Source: Acanthococcus lagerstroemiae
Lineage: Eukaryota; Arthropoda; Insecta; Hemiptera; Eriococcidae
DNA length: 64,000 bases
Direction of reading: 5' to 3'
Assembly: GCA_031841125.1 (NCBI GenBank)
Contig: CM063114.1
Coordinates: forward strand, 5,270,001-5,334,000
The notes under the pieces were generated by a model, which was not told where the DNA came from, did no database searches, and was given only the letters and a program-made list of their open reading frames with translations. Both the position numbers and the translations under genes were made by a program. Position 1 is the first letter of the stretch. The number at the start of each line of letters is the position of its first letter. Below are positions 1 through 10,913 of this stretch, in pieces.

Positions 1-390
1 AAGAAAACGGTCGGTAAAACGGTAAGAAAAACGGTTAGAAAAGCGGTTACGGTTCACAATACATCCGGTCGCGGAGGATCAAAAAATGTAGGTGACGATT
101 TAGCACTTTTTCGATCTCGGTAGAATGAAGGAAAGAAATGCATGGAAACAGCTTAAAACGTTTATAATTAACAAGAAGAAAAATACTGACACACTCGGAC
201 ATGCAATCTTCGGACATCTAGCGATAAAACGTTGTAACTCGGTCGGTACTTCACATACTATATACTATACGAATTTTTCAATATCTGAAGCGAGCGAGCT
301 TCGGCGATAACAACGGTGGGAACTAGGCACAGGAGATAAGCGTGTCGTTACACGCTACTACTGTACTCGACGATATACGCTCAAGCGAAT
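1..390. other. No gene; short AACGGT-type repeats at the left edge
   Basis: The first 60 bases are an irregular run built on the word AACGGT/CGGTTA spaced by A-tracts, probably the end of a simple repeat that continues outside the window. It does not match a known telomere repeat. Nothing else is recognisable up to 390. Confidence 0.5.
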
Positions 391-905
391 ATGAAAGTTG
401 TACCAAAATTCAGGTACTGTAGGGAATACTTCAGTTCCAGCATTGATTATCGCTTATTTGAAGTTGGTCATGATTTTAAAAGGTGCACATGGTTTGATTC
501 GGTACCGCTCCACAGCTTCTTTTACGACCTTCAAGACTTCTTTGTATGGCTGTTTCCTTACCAGAGAGGAATGCATACGCGAATGGAATTGCCACAACCT
601 CTTCATCCACACCGGTCGAATGCCCATTCCAACGAGCTATCGGCGAGATTTGTAGCGTTTTTTGTTTCGGAGATACAAGCGGTCAAAGATGAGCGTAACA
701 AGAACGCGCAAAAACACGTTTTTGGGAAAGACGCGTTTAAAGTTGGACACACCTTTTTTTCCCACTCCGTCAAGCGGCCCTAACTCGCCGCGGAATCACG
801 TTACCAGCCTCGACGAGGGCTTGTTGGAAAGGTAATTTTTCGCTCTTCTGCGTGGTAACAATTCAGAACATCGGATTTATTCGTGAGCTCCGAAAAACCA
901 CGATG
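391..905 (-). pseudogene. Mutator-like (MULE) element fragment with transposase remnant
   Basis: Read on the minus strand, 615 down to 391 gives a decayed peptide with the words KEVLKVVKEAVERY, FKIMTNFK (stop) AIINAGTEVFP and a following NFH. This resembles the MULE transposase core around its acidic residue (the DFE-like position, here NFK) and the downstream histidine. From 616 to 905 the same strand matches the interior of the elements at 40228-40816 and 61886-62486, and the transposase follows directly after that shared part. This piece therefore looks like part of the autonomous parent from which those two short elements derive by internal deletion. It has in-frame stops and is not functional. 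The plus-strand open frames over the same bases are shadows. The family call rests on short motifs only. Confidence 0.5.
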
Positions 906-1010
906 ACTGTGAGAAACATAGGTTTAGAATTTGAAAATCAAATTCAAATAAAACTTAATTACCTCAAAAATAAGAAAACTAAAAATAAACAACGCGTTTT
1001 ACCTCGCTAT

Positions 1011-1157
1011 GCACTTTGGTGGCCCTTGGTTACTTTTAGTGGGCATTTGTTTTCAAATTATGTCAAGGTCCTCTTCTCCCCCTTAACACATTTTCATCCA
1101 GCTGTGCACTTTGATGGCCCGTGGTTATTTTTAATGGGCATTTGTTTTCGAATTTTT
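1011..1157 (+). repeat. Tandem duplication, period about 95 bp
   Basis: The segment beginning GCACTTTGGTGGCCC at 1011 recurs, with few differences, at 1106 (GCACTTTGATGGCCC). Both continue with a TGGTTA...GGGCATTTGTTTTC stretch of about 50 bp. Confidence 0.8.
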
Positions 1158-2137
1158 TTTGGGGTCCTCCCCTCCTCCATTATTTGTATCTTTCTCTGTT
1201 GACGAGGCTTCGGAGGTCGTATACTTTGGTAGCTTGTAAAACTATGCATCTGCGAACTTATTCAGTGTGTAGAAAGTTCGATTGTATTTCATATTATTAG
1301 AGCTAGCACCTGCGTGAGGCGTAATTTTCCTTTCTTTAGCACGATGCCTTATTTGGAGGCATACCTTAGTTACCTGTAATCCTGGCGACGCAAGGACCAA
1401 CTTTTAACATTTTCGTTTTCTCATTTCGAGCTCATAGGGCGCGTACTCTAGCTTCGAGAGTGACCGCAAAAATTCGGCGATACTCGGCCAGTGTAGTCAT
1501 CATGCCGGTGCAATTTTCGACGGAAACGAGTTTTGCGGTGAAGTGAGCATCGTGAATGGGTCGAGAAAGAGGGAATAGCAGTCCTTTGTTTTAGGTTGGT
1601 GCCCTCGCCGATGTGTATACTGAATGCTTCTGTACAAGAAGTCACAGTCGCGAATATAGTTTCGTCTCGTTAACAACGTTCATTAAACGACTTCACAGTT
1701 CGACTGAGTAACCCGCCCAACTACACGGATTCAAATTGATATAGTTTTTGGTTGCCGGTGCCTTCGTGCGGTTTCGAAAAGGGAATTCTCGTACGGACTT
1801 TGCGAATTGAACTGTGTAAGCTAAAACGCAGTCGTAAAACCTACCTAGTACAATCAGTTCGCCCTCAGCACAGAGCTAGCTCGCCGCTGTCGGTATCTGT
1901 TTATAATTAGTGACACCTGATTGAGGTCGCAGAATTGCACCACTTGCTCAGAAGTCGTACTCATGATTTGAAGTCGAGTTACACTTGCGCTTTGGGACTA
2001 GCAGAATTCGAAAATCGAAATAGGCTGCTCATTTTTTCGGAGGCTGCCACCAACTACAGCTCTGTTTGGTTTAACGTAACTTACCTTTGGGTCGAATTAA
2101 GCCGTCTCGACTTCGAGGCCGGTCCCGCTGTTGTCCT

Positions 2138-2173
2138 CCCATCCACAGTGAAAATCCCATCCACAGTGAAAAT
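2138..2173 (+). repeat. 18-bp direct repeat, two copies
   Basis: CCCATCCACAGTGAAAAT occurs twice in succession, the second copy with a changed final base. Confidence 0.85.
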
Positions 2174-2381
2174 ACCGGATGCGTTACCTGTATGAATCTG
2201 AAAAATTAGAAGGGTAGATCTGTTATCCGGAGACACAGCGAGCAAGAGAGAGAGATAGATAGCTAGGTAGTCAGACGAACAATCGGGACTCAGAACTCAG
2301 GAATCTGGATCTCTTTGGCTTGGGCTATCTTACTGTCTCTTTCTCTTCGTGTTATCTAGTCCTAATTTCTAGTTTTTCAAA

Positions 2382-2643
2382 CAGGCGGATCCAGGATTAC
2401 ACTTGGGGGGGGGGGGCTAAATGTTGGAGAAAAAAAGAGCAAACAAAATTTTAAGCATGAATGCATGATTGTTGATAAGTGATAATGTTGATTCATTGAT
2501 AACGCGATATGTATTCACGAACTGTGCTGTATAAGCGCTACTGTCATTAAAACCATCGGTGGCTAAAATAAGTGGAAAAGCGAGTGAACATTTTTTTGGG
2601 GGCTATAGCCCCTTTAGCCCCCCCCCCCTTGGATCCGCCACTG
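2382..2643. mobile_element. Non-autonomous hAT-type MITE, copy A
   Basis: The ends are an imperfect inverted repeat: CAGGCGGATCCAGG on the left and TTGGATCCGCCACTG on the right, each followed inward by a G or C homopolymer. The interior is nearly identical to the copy at 18235-18503, which has a perfect 8-bp target duplication. Here the left tip has lost two bases and no target duplication is visible. No coding capacity. Confidence 0.8.
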
Positions 2644-4767
2644 TACCTGTTTTCTGCATCGCCTTTATCTATCAGTATTTTATTCTTGTTAAGTATTTGT
2701 ACCGTTCTCTTATTCTAATTTGTCTTTTGGGTAATTCTAGACAGCGCGTGGTTCTGTTTGTTTCTTTAAGTGTTCTCAGTCAGTCATTTTTGTAATAGTC
2801 GTTTCTGTAATTTTAATCCGCCCTAGTCATATATATGTTCGTTTTCAATATTTCTCCTTCCTATTGTTTCTATAGTTCGTTTTTTGCATATCTGACCGTC
2901 TTATCATTTCAAATAAAACCTTTTTCCATCTTGGCTGTTTCCTCAGAAATAACTCTAAAATCCGAGAGTTGTCAGCTGTCCTTATCGTAGCTTCCTTATT
3001 TTCCTGTCCCAAGTCCAGAGCTATAATCAAAACAGAAATGTACGGTTCTCTGAAGTTGATAATTTATCTCCTATGTCGGCTTCGATCGAAGTCCAAAATT
3101 GACCTCAACTTTTTATATATCTAAAAATTTTGAGCTTCAGCTCTAACCAGAAACAAATTGTTTGTAGATCTTATTCCACCTCCGGGGACATATTTGTATC
3201 CTATTTCAGTCGTATCTTCTTGCTTCGACTTCGAATCCACTAAAAAAAGCAATGGCTCCGAAGCATTAATCTCTGATTTCGACTTCTTTTAGGGGGAGGG
3301 TTGGTAGGGAAAATGGGAGCGAAAGGATGCGGGAGAAATCAGCGAAGAAACCGTTTGGATCCATCCTTTTGAATATTTCAATTTAGAGTGAGTTTCAGCT
3401 CTGGTTTTTTGGGGGGAAAAAGTGAAAATAGGTCCAATCAGAAAGATTCTGAAATTAACTCAGTAAGGTTTTGAAATTGATTTGCGAATGGCTCGGACTT
3501 CCAATGAATTTTAAATTTTGAATTCCGGCTTTAGTTCCGACAGTCGAGTTTCATATTTTATTTAGTTCCTATACTCTGGTAAACCTTATAATCTCTCTGC
3601 TGCTCAGCTCTGAGTTCTGGCTCGCTGTATTGTTAAAATCTGCTTCTTCCCATTTCAATCTTCTAGTGTCCTGTAATGATAGATGGACTTTTTAAAATCA
3701 GCAAACCAGCTTACTAATCAGACAGAAACACCGACAAATAAGCTTATCGGTGAGAAGACTTCCTGACTGGCAATAACCATCAGCAGAGGATATGAGTGAA
3801 ACGAGTTTCGGCATGGGATTTGAGGTACTGCGGTGCTCTCCACCGCGATCGACTTTTTTTAAGGTTCGCGAATTCTTTTGTAAATAGTTTTTTATTGTAT
3901 ATTTGTTACCTGTCCTGCCAAGCCAGTTTTCCTACGAACACCTGTGCCTTTTCATCTCTACACCGAATTACTTCTTTCTTTCTTTTCCAAAAATCTTTTC
4001 CTTTTTCCTTTCTTTTCCTCGCGCTATTCTTCCACCCTCGTATTTTTTAAACCTAATTGTCCGGCTAGGCAATGACTCGATGTTCGTGAATCAATCGTGT
4101 TTTAACAGTCTTCTTCAAGAATCGTCTTTTTGAAGTAATCTCATACTCTCGTTCTCACTAATTATTTTCTCCGCTCGCTTTTTTTCAAAATTCAGTGTAA
4201 ATATACTCGTACTTCTGAACACGCCAACAGAGAACTTTTTTTTTTTTAATGGTGATAAGTGATAACTCGCTCGCATTGTAGCCTCCAAAGCGCTACAGTA
4301 CAAAGCCATCTTTCTGTTGCCTATAATTCAAAGTGGCTGTCCCCTCAGTTCACAGGCAGGGTTTTGCAACGTTTTCCTTTTCCTTCTTTTGATCTCTCCC
4401 TTCTCCCGTATTTCAAATTACAATTACCTGACTAATGACTGTAGCCCTGACTATATATGATAAATTCTGTAAGATAATCAGAATCAGAGAACTATCGGCA
4501 TAAGTTTCGCTCTAGTTAGAATCTCCATACAGGAGAAATTATCTGTGGAATGGCTGTGAGTAGTATAAAGAACCCATGTTCAGCACACTTTTGATGTCAC
4601 TGCCAGTGTAATGTATATTATGTATCCTTTTATTACACTTCAATATCACAGGCTATGCAAAGTAGTTGCTGTTTTTTTTATTTATTTATTTTTTTTTATT
4701 AATTATAATTTGTTGGGCTACATACCGTATAGTTACATTAATGTATGGTATCCGAATTGGGATGAGC
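2644..4767. other. No gene; AT-rich, degenerate repeats
   Basis: No reading frame resembles a known protein. At 3050-3640 there is a degenerate repeat built on TTCGACTTCGAATCC / GGCTTTAGTTCCGAC-like words, similar in flavour to the interior of the element at 24233-24618. Pyrimidine-rich stretches occupy 3960-4040 and 4370-4410. Confidence 0.35.
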
Positions 4768-5158
4768 ATATGTGACCTGGAATCATGAAATGTGCCTCTC
4801 GTGCGAAAACAGGTTTTTGAGATAAACGAGTGTAAAGATGAGATGGTGGTAATGGTGCGCATAGATGTACATAGCGTGTACATCTGTGGTGCGTTTACAC
4901 GTTGCTATGACAACTGAGTTTCGAATTCTCGTTCTCTGTCATTCCCATAGGCTCGTTTCACACAACAGCATATAAACGGATGTTTTTGAACTTTGACGTA
5001 ATTTTTTAATGCAATTTGTGGAAAAACTAATGACGATAGGAAGCTGTGATTTGTTTCATTCGGAAGAGTGTGATTTTCTTCTATAAGAATTATTGTCAAG
5101 AAAGTGGAAAATGATTTTTCACACCAGAGGCGCATTTCATGATTCCAGGTCACATTTA
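4768..5158. mobile_element. Terminal-inverted-repeat element (MITE), about 390 bp
   Basis: About 38 bp at the left end (TGTGACCTGGAATCATGAAA at 4771, then TGTGCCTC) recurs inverted at the right end (5119-5158). The arms differ at a few positions. No target duplication is clear, so the superfamily is undetermined. Open frames inside are read through the arms and are not genes. Confidence 0.65.
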
Positions 5159-7194
5159 CTGAATGATGTCCATCATCCAAGATCATTTCCTGTCACTACC
5201 TGAGGTGGCCTCTGAACGATAATCTCGAAACTGAAGTTTTTCTGGGTGCCAGTTAGCTAGAATAGCCCAAGTGCTCGCTGTACTGTGCATAATGTGTGTA
5301 TGTGCTGAGAGAGAAGATGATTTAAAGAGCGCACAGGATTTCCAAAATCACGTACGTCAGTCAGTTTCTTGATCAGTGGGTCCCGTTCAATGTTCAATCA
5401 CAGTGATCTCAGCTCATAAGAAGTCACTTAATTACATTTGCAGACTGATTACATATTTAGATGAAATGAAAACTACTTGGGTATGTTCCACAACTCAACA
5501 TATCACAAAATCTGAACTCAGGATACAAAACTCAAACCGAATCTATCTTGGTCGTAGTATATTTTCCACTTTTGCGCGTTTTATACCTCTATATGCGATC
5601 CAGAAATTTGGAAATTTTAATTAAATTTTCCAGGCCTAATTTGGACGTGTAAACTTTTCACCAGTCGGGTTTTCACGATTTCCAAAAGACTGCGCCTTCG
5701 CTTCAGCCTTGTGTTCACTATTCGCTTATCTTTGTTGTATCCGCGGGATGAAGTACAATAAAATTTACGCTCAACAAAACGGTGGGAACCCCTTGTTTTC
5801 GTGTTTCACTGAAAGTAAGGTACCACGTGCAGATGACATAATTTGACATAGCGAGGTGGAACTATATCTAATGGCGGAATTCTTTACCGTCATTCCAAAT
5901 ATAACAACTTGTAATATTTTCACGCAAATCAAAATAGACTGTCCGGTAATAAAGTTAAACCAAATAAAAACAATAAAATACATATAAAATGTCCGCCTAT
6001 TGGAACAATTTTAATTACTTCAGCCGGTGTCATTTGTAGGGAAAAAATTTTCCCTTTCTAACTTCGATTATTTACCGTTTTGAGCTGAGCGAAATTATAC
6101 TGGCGTATACATTTTCAATCGGAAAAGAACGAAATTGTTATTCGTCGGTTTGCGTAAAAAATGGCCATATTTAATCACAGACCACGTCAAACGCAGATGT
6201 TTTAATATTAATGTTTCTTCGAATGCGGGTTACTTAACATTTTAGCGGGCTGATGTGGAGTCGGTGGTACCACGGAACGTTAATTACTCTAACAGGAGTA
6301 TCTCTGTACAGCTCGTCTTGTTTTCCGGGGGAAAAATTTCAACAACCACGGCAATAAACGCCGAAAAAAACACCGAATTGAATGCTTCTCCGGAAACGTC
6401 GAATTTCCGAACAAGCTTCGATTACTAATTAAATATCCGATTAATGAACGACGATTAGCCGAGTACCGTAGCCTCGGTATTTGAAGAAACCGTGAGAAAA
6501 CTCATGTAATATTAATGCGGGGCAGTTGAAACCATTACCGTAATACTACTTTGCAATCCTGCATACAGTCACTCCAGTAAATATGGAAGGAAGGTTTTGA
6601 GCCATCCATTTTAGGGGTACTCGTTAAGATGGACCTTGTAGGTAGAAACGGGATGTCAGCTGAAAGCCTGTGGCCGATCGTTTTTGCGATTTAAAGACCG
6701 AGAAATTCGAGTTCGGAGGAAGTAGAAATGAAATCCGTTTTCCTCTTTGGATTAGAATGAGTAGGAGAGTTTGTGTGCAGATTGTGATTGCAGGGTCTGC
6801 CGGAAGGGTGCAGCAGGAAAGTATGCCTGAAAGATCCGCCGGACAGATCTGTCGGAAGGGTCTATTTTAAGTGTCTTCCTAGAGGAGAGTTCAGTTCAGT
6901 GAATGTGAAAATTCCTGCACGAGTTCAAACTTCAGAACAACTCGCTTCGTATAATACTCACAGGACGGAGGAAAAAACGTTTCTTAGCCATCGTGTCATT
7001 AAAAAAATTTTGAATCTCGCTGGCATGTCCATGCTTTTCCAGCGATGATTAGTCTATTAATCGGCCGGTTAAATAGCAGGGTTGTTAAAATTATTTTGTT
7101 AGAATCAGTATCATGAAAAAGAAAATTAACATAAAGAAGGAGGGGGGAAGGGATGGGAAAAGTTAGCAACAAATAATGAAGATCCCTCAATATG
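5159..7194. other. No gene recognised
   Basis: Mostly non-repetitive AT-rich DNA. The part at 6000-6500 has more CpG and TAATTA-like words than its surroundings. It contains the paralogous segment 6463-6585. Nothing resembling an exon with splice sites was found. Confidence 0.35.
6463..6585 (+). repeat. Low-copy segment shared with 27450-27570
   Basis: The words AAACTCATGTAATATTAATG and GAAACCATTACC occur in the same order and spacing here and at 27450-27570, with similar flanks (CGGTATTTGAAGAA versus TGGTATCCGAAGAA). No terminal repeats or coding potential are seen. Confidence 0.7.
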
Positions 7195-7617
7195 ATACCC
7201 AAAGATGAAATCGAAAAGACATTGAAAAACTTGAAAGTAGGGACAGCTCCAGGCCCGCATGGAATAGAAAATGGTACATTAAAACTCTTCGCGGAAGCCC
7301 TAGCCGAACCCTTAGCAGTATTATGTAACATCATGGAATCGGGAGAACATCCAAAGCGATGATATAAATCTGAAATAATTCTTCTGCCTAAGAAAGGAAA
7401 ACGAGAAGACATAAATAACTACCGAGCCATCAGTTTATCATAAACAATAATTAAAGTATTTTCAAAAATAATTAAAGAAAGAATTTCCCACATTTTAGAT
7501 TTGAACCAACCACCTGAGCAATCCGGATGCAGGAAAGACTACTCAACAGTAGACCATAATATACGAACTATAAATCAAGTTATTGAAGAAACAACTGAAT
7601 ACGGCATTTCGATCTAA
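7195..7617 (+). pseudogene. LINE reverse transcriptase fragment (RTE-like)
   Basis: The plus strand encodes the first part of a non-LTR reverse transcriptase: KVGTAPGPHGIENGTLK (the A-P-G-P-D-G box, D replaced by H), then IILLPKKGKREDINNYRAIS (the N-Y-R-P-I-S box) and LNQPPEQSGCRKDYSTVDH (the Q-A-G-F-R-K box). Two in-frame stops interrupt it, after HPKR and after RAISLS. The catalytic F-A-D-D part is missing because similarity ends near 7617. It matches the same family as the minus-strand fragments at 18779-20066 and 35250-35930. Confidence 0.85.
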
Positions 7618-8589
7618 ATTCCCGAATTTAGATCTAAGGAAATTAGCTAAAACTACAGTGAGAAAAACTCGAGCGTCACGGCTTAAGAAATTATTAGTTC
7701 GTGTTTTATATTTATAGACCACGGCTTAAGACTTTCCTAGACCATGGTAAGCGAATTTTGAAAATTTCGTACCCCTTTCCCCTGTGAAGATGAACTGGGC
7801 CCGATATCACAGATGATATGTCTGAGACATGAACATTATCAGTTCTCATTGAAAAAAAAAATTGTCCTCAAGATTTTTCATTCTGAAATTTGCTCTTTTC
7901 CTGAGATTCACCCAGAGACCTATGCCCTAATCTTTCAAAAGAACTGAAAAAGTTATTGCTAGGAGCAGTTCACTGATTCATGAAGCGGAGGCCTCTCCCG
8001 TCGAAGCTATACGTTTGCTGACTCACCTCCAAGGAGATTTCGCCTCATTTCTCGAAAAAAAGTTCTTTTCATTCTTTTCTAGATCAACTTCTTGCTTTCA
8101 CTGTGAGTAAAATATATGTGAAGGAGACAATTTTTTTCCCCCTTGAGAAAAAAGAAAAAGTCATTAATTTTCCGGGAAAAAAAAAATTTTTCATTTCCGA
8201 ATTTTGAGGTTTTTATTTAGTAATTCGAAGAAAGAAACTATTTACTCGGTTCCTTAATGCGGCAGACATTATTCTTTCTTCAGAAGAGTAAGAAGGAATT
8301 TCTTCATTTTCTTTTTCGCGTGGGTTTTTTCTTCTTATATTCAAGTTCGGAGTAGAAGACTGTTACTTTCTTTCCTTGAGTCAGAAGAATTTTCTTTGTA
8401 AACACTTAAGCCCTCAATTCTCAAGACGAAAAAAAAAAAAAAAAAACAATGTTGAAAGGAGACAAATCCTTGGTTTACGGAAGGCCCCTTCCCCACTCAC
8501 AGCTGTCATTTCGTGGGTTACCTCCACTATCAAAACACCCAAGGAAAATAATTTGTCTTGTTATTTTTTGTAGCCAGAGATAATTCTTG
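7618..8589. repeat. Stutter-like repeat block, paralogue of 11150-11690
   Basis: From about 7920 to 8440 this shares a colinear pattern with 11150-11690. Shared words include GAAAAAGTCATTAATTTTC and AAGTTCTTTTCATTCTT. The sequence is dominated by TTTCCTTGAG/AGAAAGAAAAA words and a poly(A) run near 8430. No gene. Confidence 0.6.
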
Positions 8590-9010
8590 AACTGCAATTT
8601 TTAGCATCTGTTTTGTTCCTTGATGGATTCCTTCGTTTGCAATGTTGTAGACCGCATCGAATTCGAATCAGGACCAAATTTTTACTCCATAAAATATCAA
8701 TACTCGTAAAATTCGTTTGAAAGAAAATTATCGAATTATTGAAGTTCAAAAATGTCCGTTCGGCCAGTTGGTGACAATAAATAAGCCACTACAGTTTTGA
8801 CTTCGTTCGACTATTTACCGATTAGATACAGCGCGAGAAGTTGAAAAAAATTCTAACGACTAGTCGGTGGATATCATGCAGCTTTAGGAATACCCATTCA
8901 AGCAGTAAAAACGTTTACAATCGCTATTTTTTTTTTCAAATACTTTCTGTATCCTTGTATGTACGTCCCCGATAAGGCTGATAGTTGTACTGTATGGTCT
9001 TGTAAACGGT
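8590..9010 (+). repeat. Contiguous repeat corresponding to both flanks of the GT92-1 block
   Basis: The left part (about 8640-8855) matches 14100-14296, including AATAAGCCAC..CAGTTTTG and GCGAGAAGTTGAAAAAAA. The right part (about 8860-9010) matches 16757-16930, including CATTCAAG..GTAAAAACG, the poly(T) run and GATAAGGCTGATAGT. Here the two halves join directly. At the other site about 2.45 kb containing a GT92 gene lies between them. Confidence 0.75.
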
Positions 9011-9667
9011 GTACTTATTTGCGTCATTTGCTATGTGTCCTTCTTGCGACACACCTTCTTTATGGTATTGGAAACGTTTCAGCTTCAAAAATACTTCGGG
9101 TATGTACCTCCTGATGTACGGCATACAATCATGCAATTTGTATGTGTTTTCCGAGAGGAAATTTTGGGGACTCCGAGCCATCTTTCAATTTCTTTTCCAC
9201 ATTTTAAAAATACGTAGAAGAAAATTTTTCTCATTATTCAAAAATATTTTCATATCTGCTCCAAAGGAAGTCTAATAATTATCTTCTCATTTCTTAAAAG
9301 AAGTGTCCATCTCTGAGTGTGAGTGAACTTGGTAATATCCGTGTGTAGGGTGTATCAATTCACTCGGTCAACATACTAGACGACAACAACCTCAAAATAA
9401 CAGAGATCAACAAAATTAAACAAATACCAGCCACAAACAGTAGACAGAATAACTAACAAACTAACACAACCAAAAAGCACAGACACTGAACCAACTACTA
9501 CAAAAACAGACAAATGCGCAGGCGCAATACCATTCACAGGAACACATACATACAAAATACAAAAAATCCTCAACCAATACAACATAAAACTCGGAATCAA
9601 AAACAGACCACCTCTGATCAAACAAATAAGCAATGATAAAACAGAGACAAAGAACAGAAACAACAGT

Positions 9668-9960
9668 AGCGGTGTATACAGACTGGACTGTGAACACTGT
9701 GACATGACCTACATAGGGGAGCAACAGGCAGAAAATTCACAACCAGAATCAAAGAACATGAAAAATCACAGAAGTTAAATGATGACAAATCACTGTTTGG
9801 AAAACACTGCAATGACCAGGGACATAACAATGACAATTTGACAGAAAAGTATAAAATCTTACACATAGAAAACAACACAAGAAAAAGAAAATTAAAAGAA
9901 CAACTAGAAATAATGAAGGTAAAAACAAAACAAAACAACCTAATGAACACAACAACTAAC
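9668..9960 (+). pseudogene. GIY-YIG endonuclease domain of the Penelope-like element (frameshifted)
   Basis: The plus strand reads SGVYRLDCEHCDMTYIGE, the GVY...YIG signature of the GIY-YIG nuclease with the CxxC typical of Penelope proteins. Just before it is NQYNIKLGIKNRPPL, the linker that follows the reverse transcriptase in this family. Near 9720 the frame shifts; the next frame continues GRKFTTRIKEHEKSQKLN and FGKHCNDQGH, which supply the arginine and the HxxxxxH region expected downstream. In live elements this nuclease cuts the target DNA. This copy is broken by the frameshift and lacks the polymerase. The copy at 36203-37047 carries an independent frame error at nearly the same place. 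Confidence 0.88.
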
Positions 9961-10123
9961 TTCCAAAGTGAGAACTTATTCCAACTAATAACATAACACC
10001 CACGGATTGGACGGACTGCATATGAAGGCAACCAATAGGAGCACAAGACTAAACAGGTTTACCATACGGTACTACTCTCGACTATAACTACAGGACCACA
10101 ACAGACAAGACTCATTTAGTGAC

Positions 10124-10163
10124 TTCCACTGATGATGGCATAACAGCCGAAAGCGCTCTGGAA
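10124..10163 (+). ncRNA. Hammerhead ribozyme in Penelope-like element, copy 1
   Basis: All parts of a type I hammerhead can be placed: stem I TTCCA (10124-10128) pairs with TGGAA (10159-10163); the core CTGATGA is at 10129-10135; stem II is GGC/GCC around a short loop, with one extra T; the core GAAA is at 10149-10152; then the palindrome AGCGCT gives a very short stem III, with the expected cut after the C at 10158. Hammerheads are known in Penelope-like elements, usually with a minimal stem III thought to work as dimers. This copy has every core base. Activity is inferred, not shown. Confidence 0.85.
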
Positions 10164-10216
10164 CACAGAAGGAAAAAAGTGAATTGGCACACCCTACACA
10201 CGGATCTTAAAAGAAG

Positions 10217-10650
10217 GAATAAAGTTCTACCTTGACCATTGGAGAAAATAATTTCTTAGCTTTTTCTTAAAAGATAAGGCAGAGAGAAAGGTCCTCATCT
10301 TGTTACTGAAGGAAAGGTGAGATAGGTTCATTTTGAGACATTAATCAGTCGCATAGGACATTTCTGTCAAGTGCAAGCAACGCTCAAAGCGAACTTTGTG
10401 TTTTTTTAGGTATAGTCATCGTTTTCTCATCACGAAAAAAAATTCTCGTTTCTCAGGAGAAAAAACTATCATTTTGTAAAATGTACGAAAATAAACGATT
10501 TTTCCTTTTTTTTTCTTTTCTTGAATAGATGTCGTTCTCCTAGTTTAGAAAGGAAAATTAATGCTCATTTTGTTACATTAGGTCATTAACAAGTTTCTCT
10601 TCATTTCTCCTGGTGAAAAATAAGTTCTTCGCTTTTCGTACATGGAAGGG

Positions 10651-10682
<32 letters not shown>

Positions 10683-10881
10683 CAAATAGAGAAATTTTTA
10701 TTTCGTGACTTAAGAAAACGTAATCACTTCTTCATAATTTCTCCTAGAACAGCGAACAAAAGGATTCATTTTCTTCATGAAAAAGAATAATTTTTTCTCT
10801 GGACAAAATATACAAATTTCTATTTATTCATTTTCTGAAAAGAAGGCATTTTCATTTCTTTCCTTGATGAAGGAAAAGAAG

Positions 10882-10913
<32 letters not shown>

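Larger units (their letters stand above)
906..2381. other. No gene recognised; two small tandem duplications inside
   Basis: AT-rich sequence without a coding frame that resembles a protein family. It holds the duplications at 1011-1157 and 2138-2173 and a short (GA)n/GATA stretch near 2247-2265. Confidence 0.4.
9304..10204 (+). mobile_element. Penelope-like retroelement, 5'-truncated copy 1
   Basis: A 12-bp direct repeat TCTTAAAAGAAG flanks the element at 9292-9303 and 10205-10216 and marks the insertion. The element begins TGTCCATCTCTGAGTGTGAG and ends ACACCCTACACACGGA. The 3' end (AGTGAATTGGCACACCC...) is repeated in inverted form near the 5' end (9339-9364), so the ends could form a hairpin. 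The body codes for the end of a Penelope-type polymerase and a GIY-YIG endonuclease, and a hammerhead ribozyme lies near the 3' end. The reverse transcriptase domain is absent. Long minus-strand open frames here are shadows. Confidence 0.88.

Noticed and set aside
1..60. Telomere-like repeat from AACGGT words
   Set aside because: Irregular spacing and not the arthropod TTAGG pattern.
9376..10046. Long minus-strand open frames rich in Cys, Phe and Val
   Set aside because: They are antisense to the Penelope GIY-YIG region; A-rich coding sequence leaves few stops on the opposite strand. The same holds at 36135-36795.
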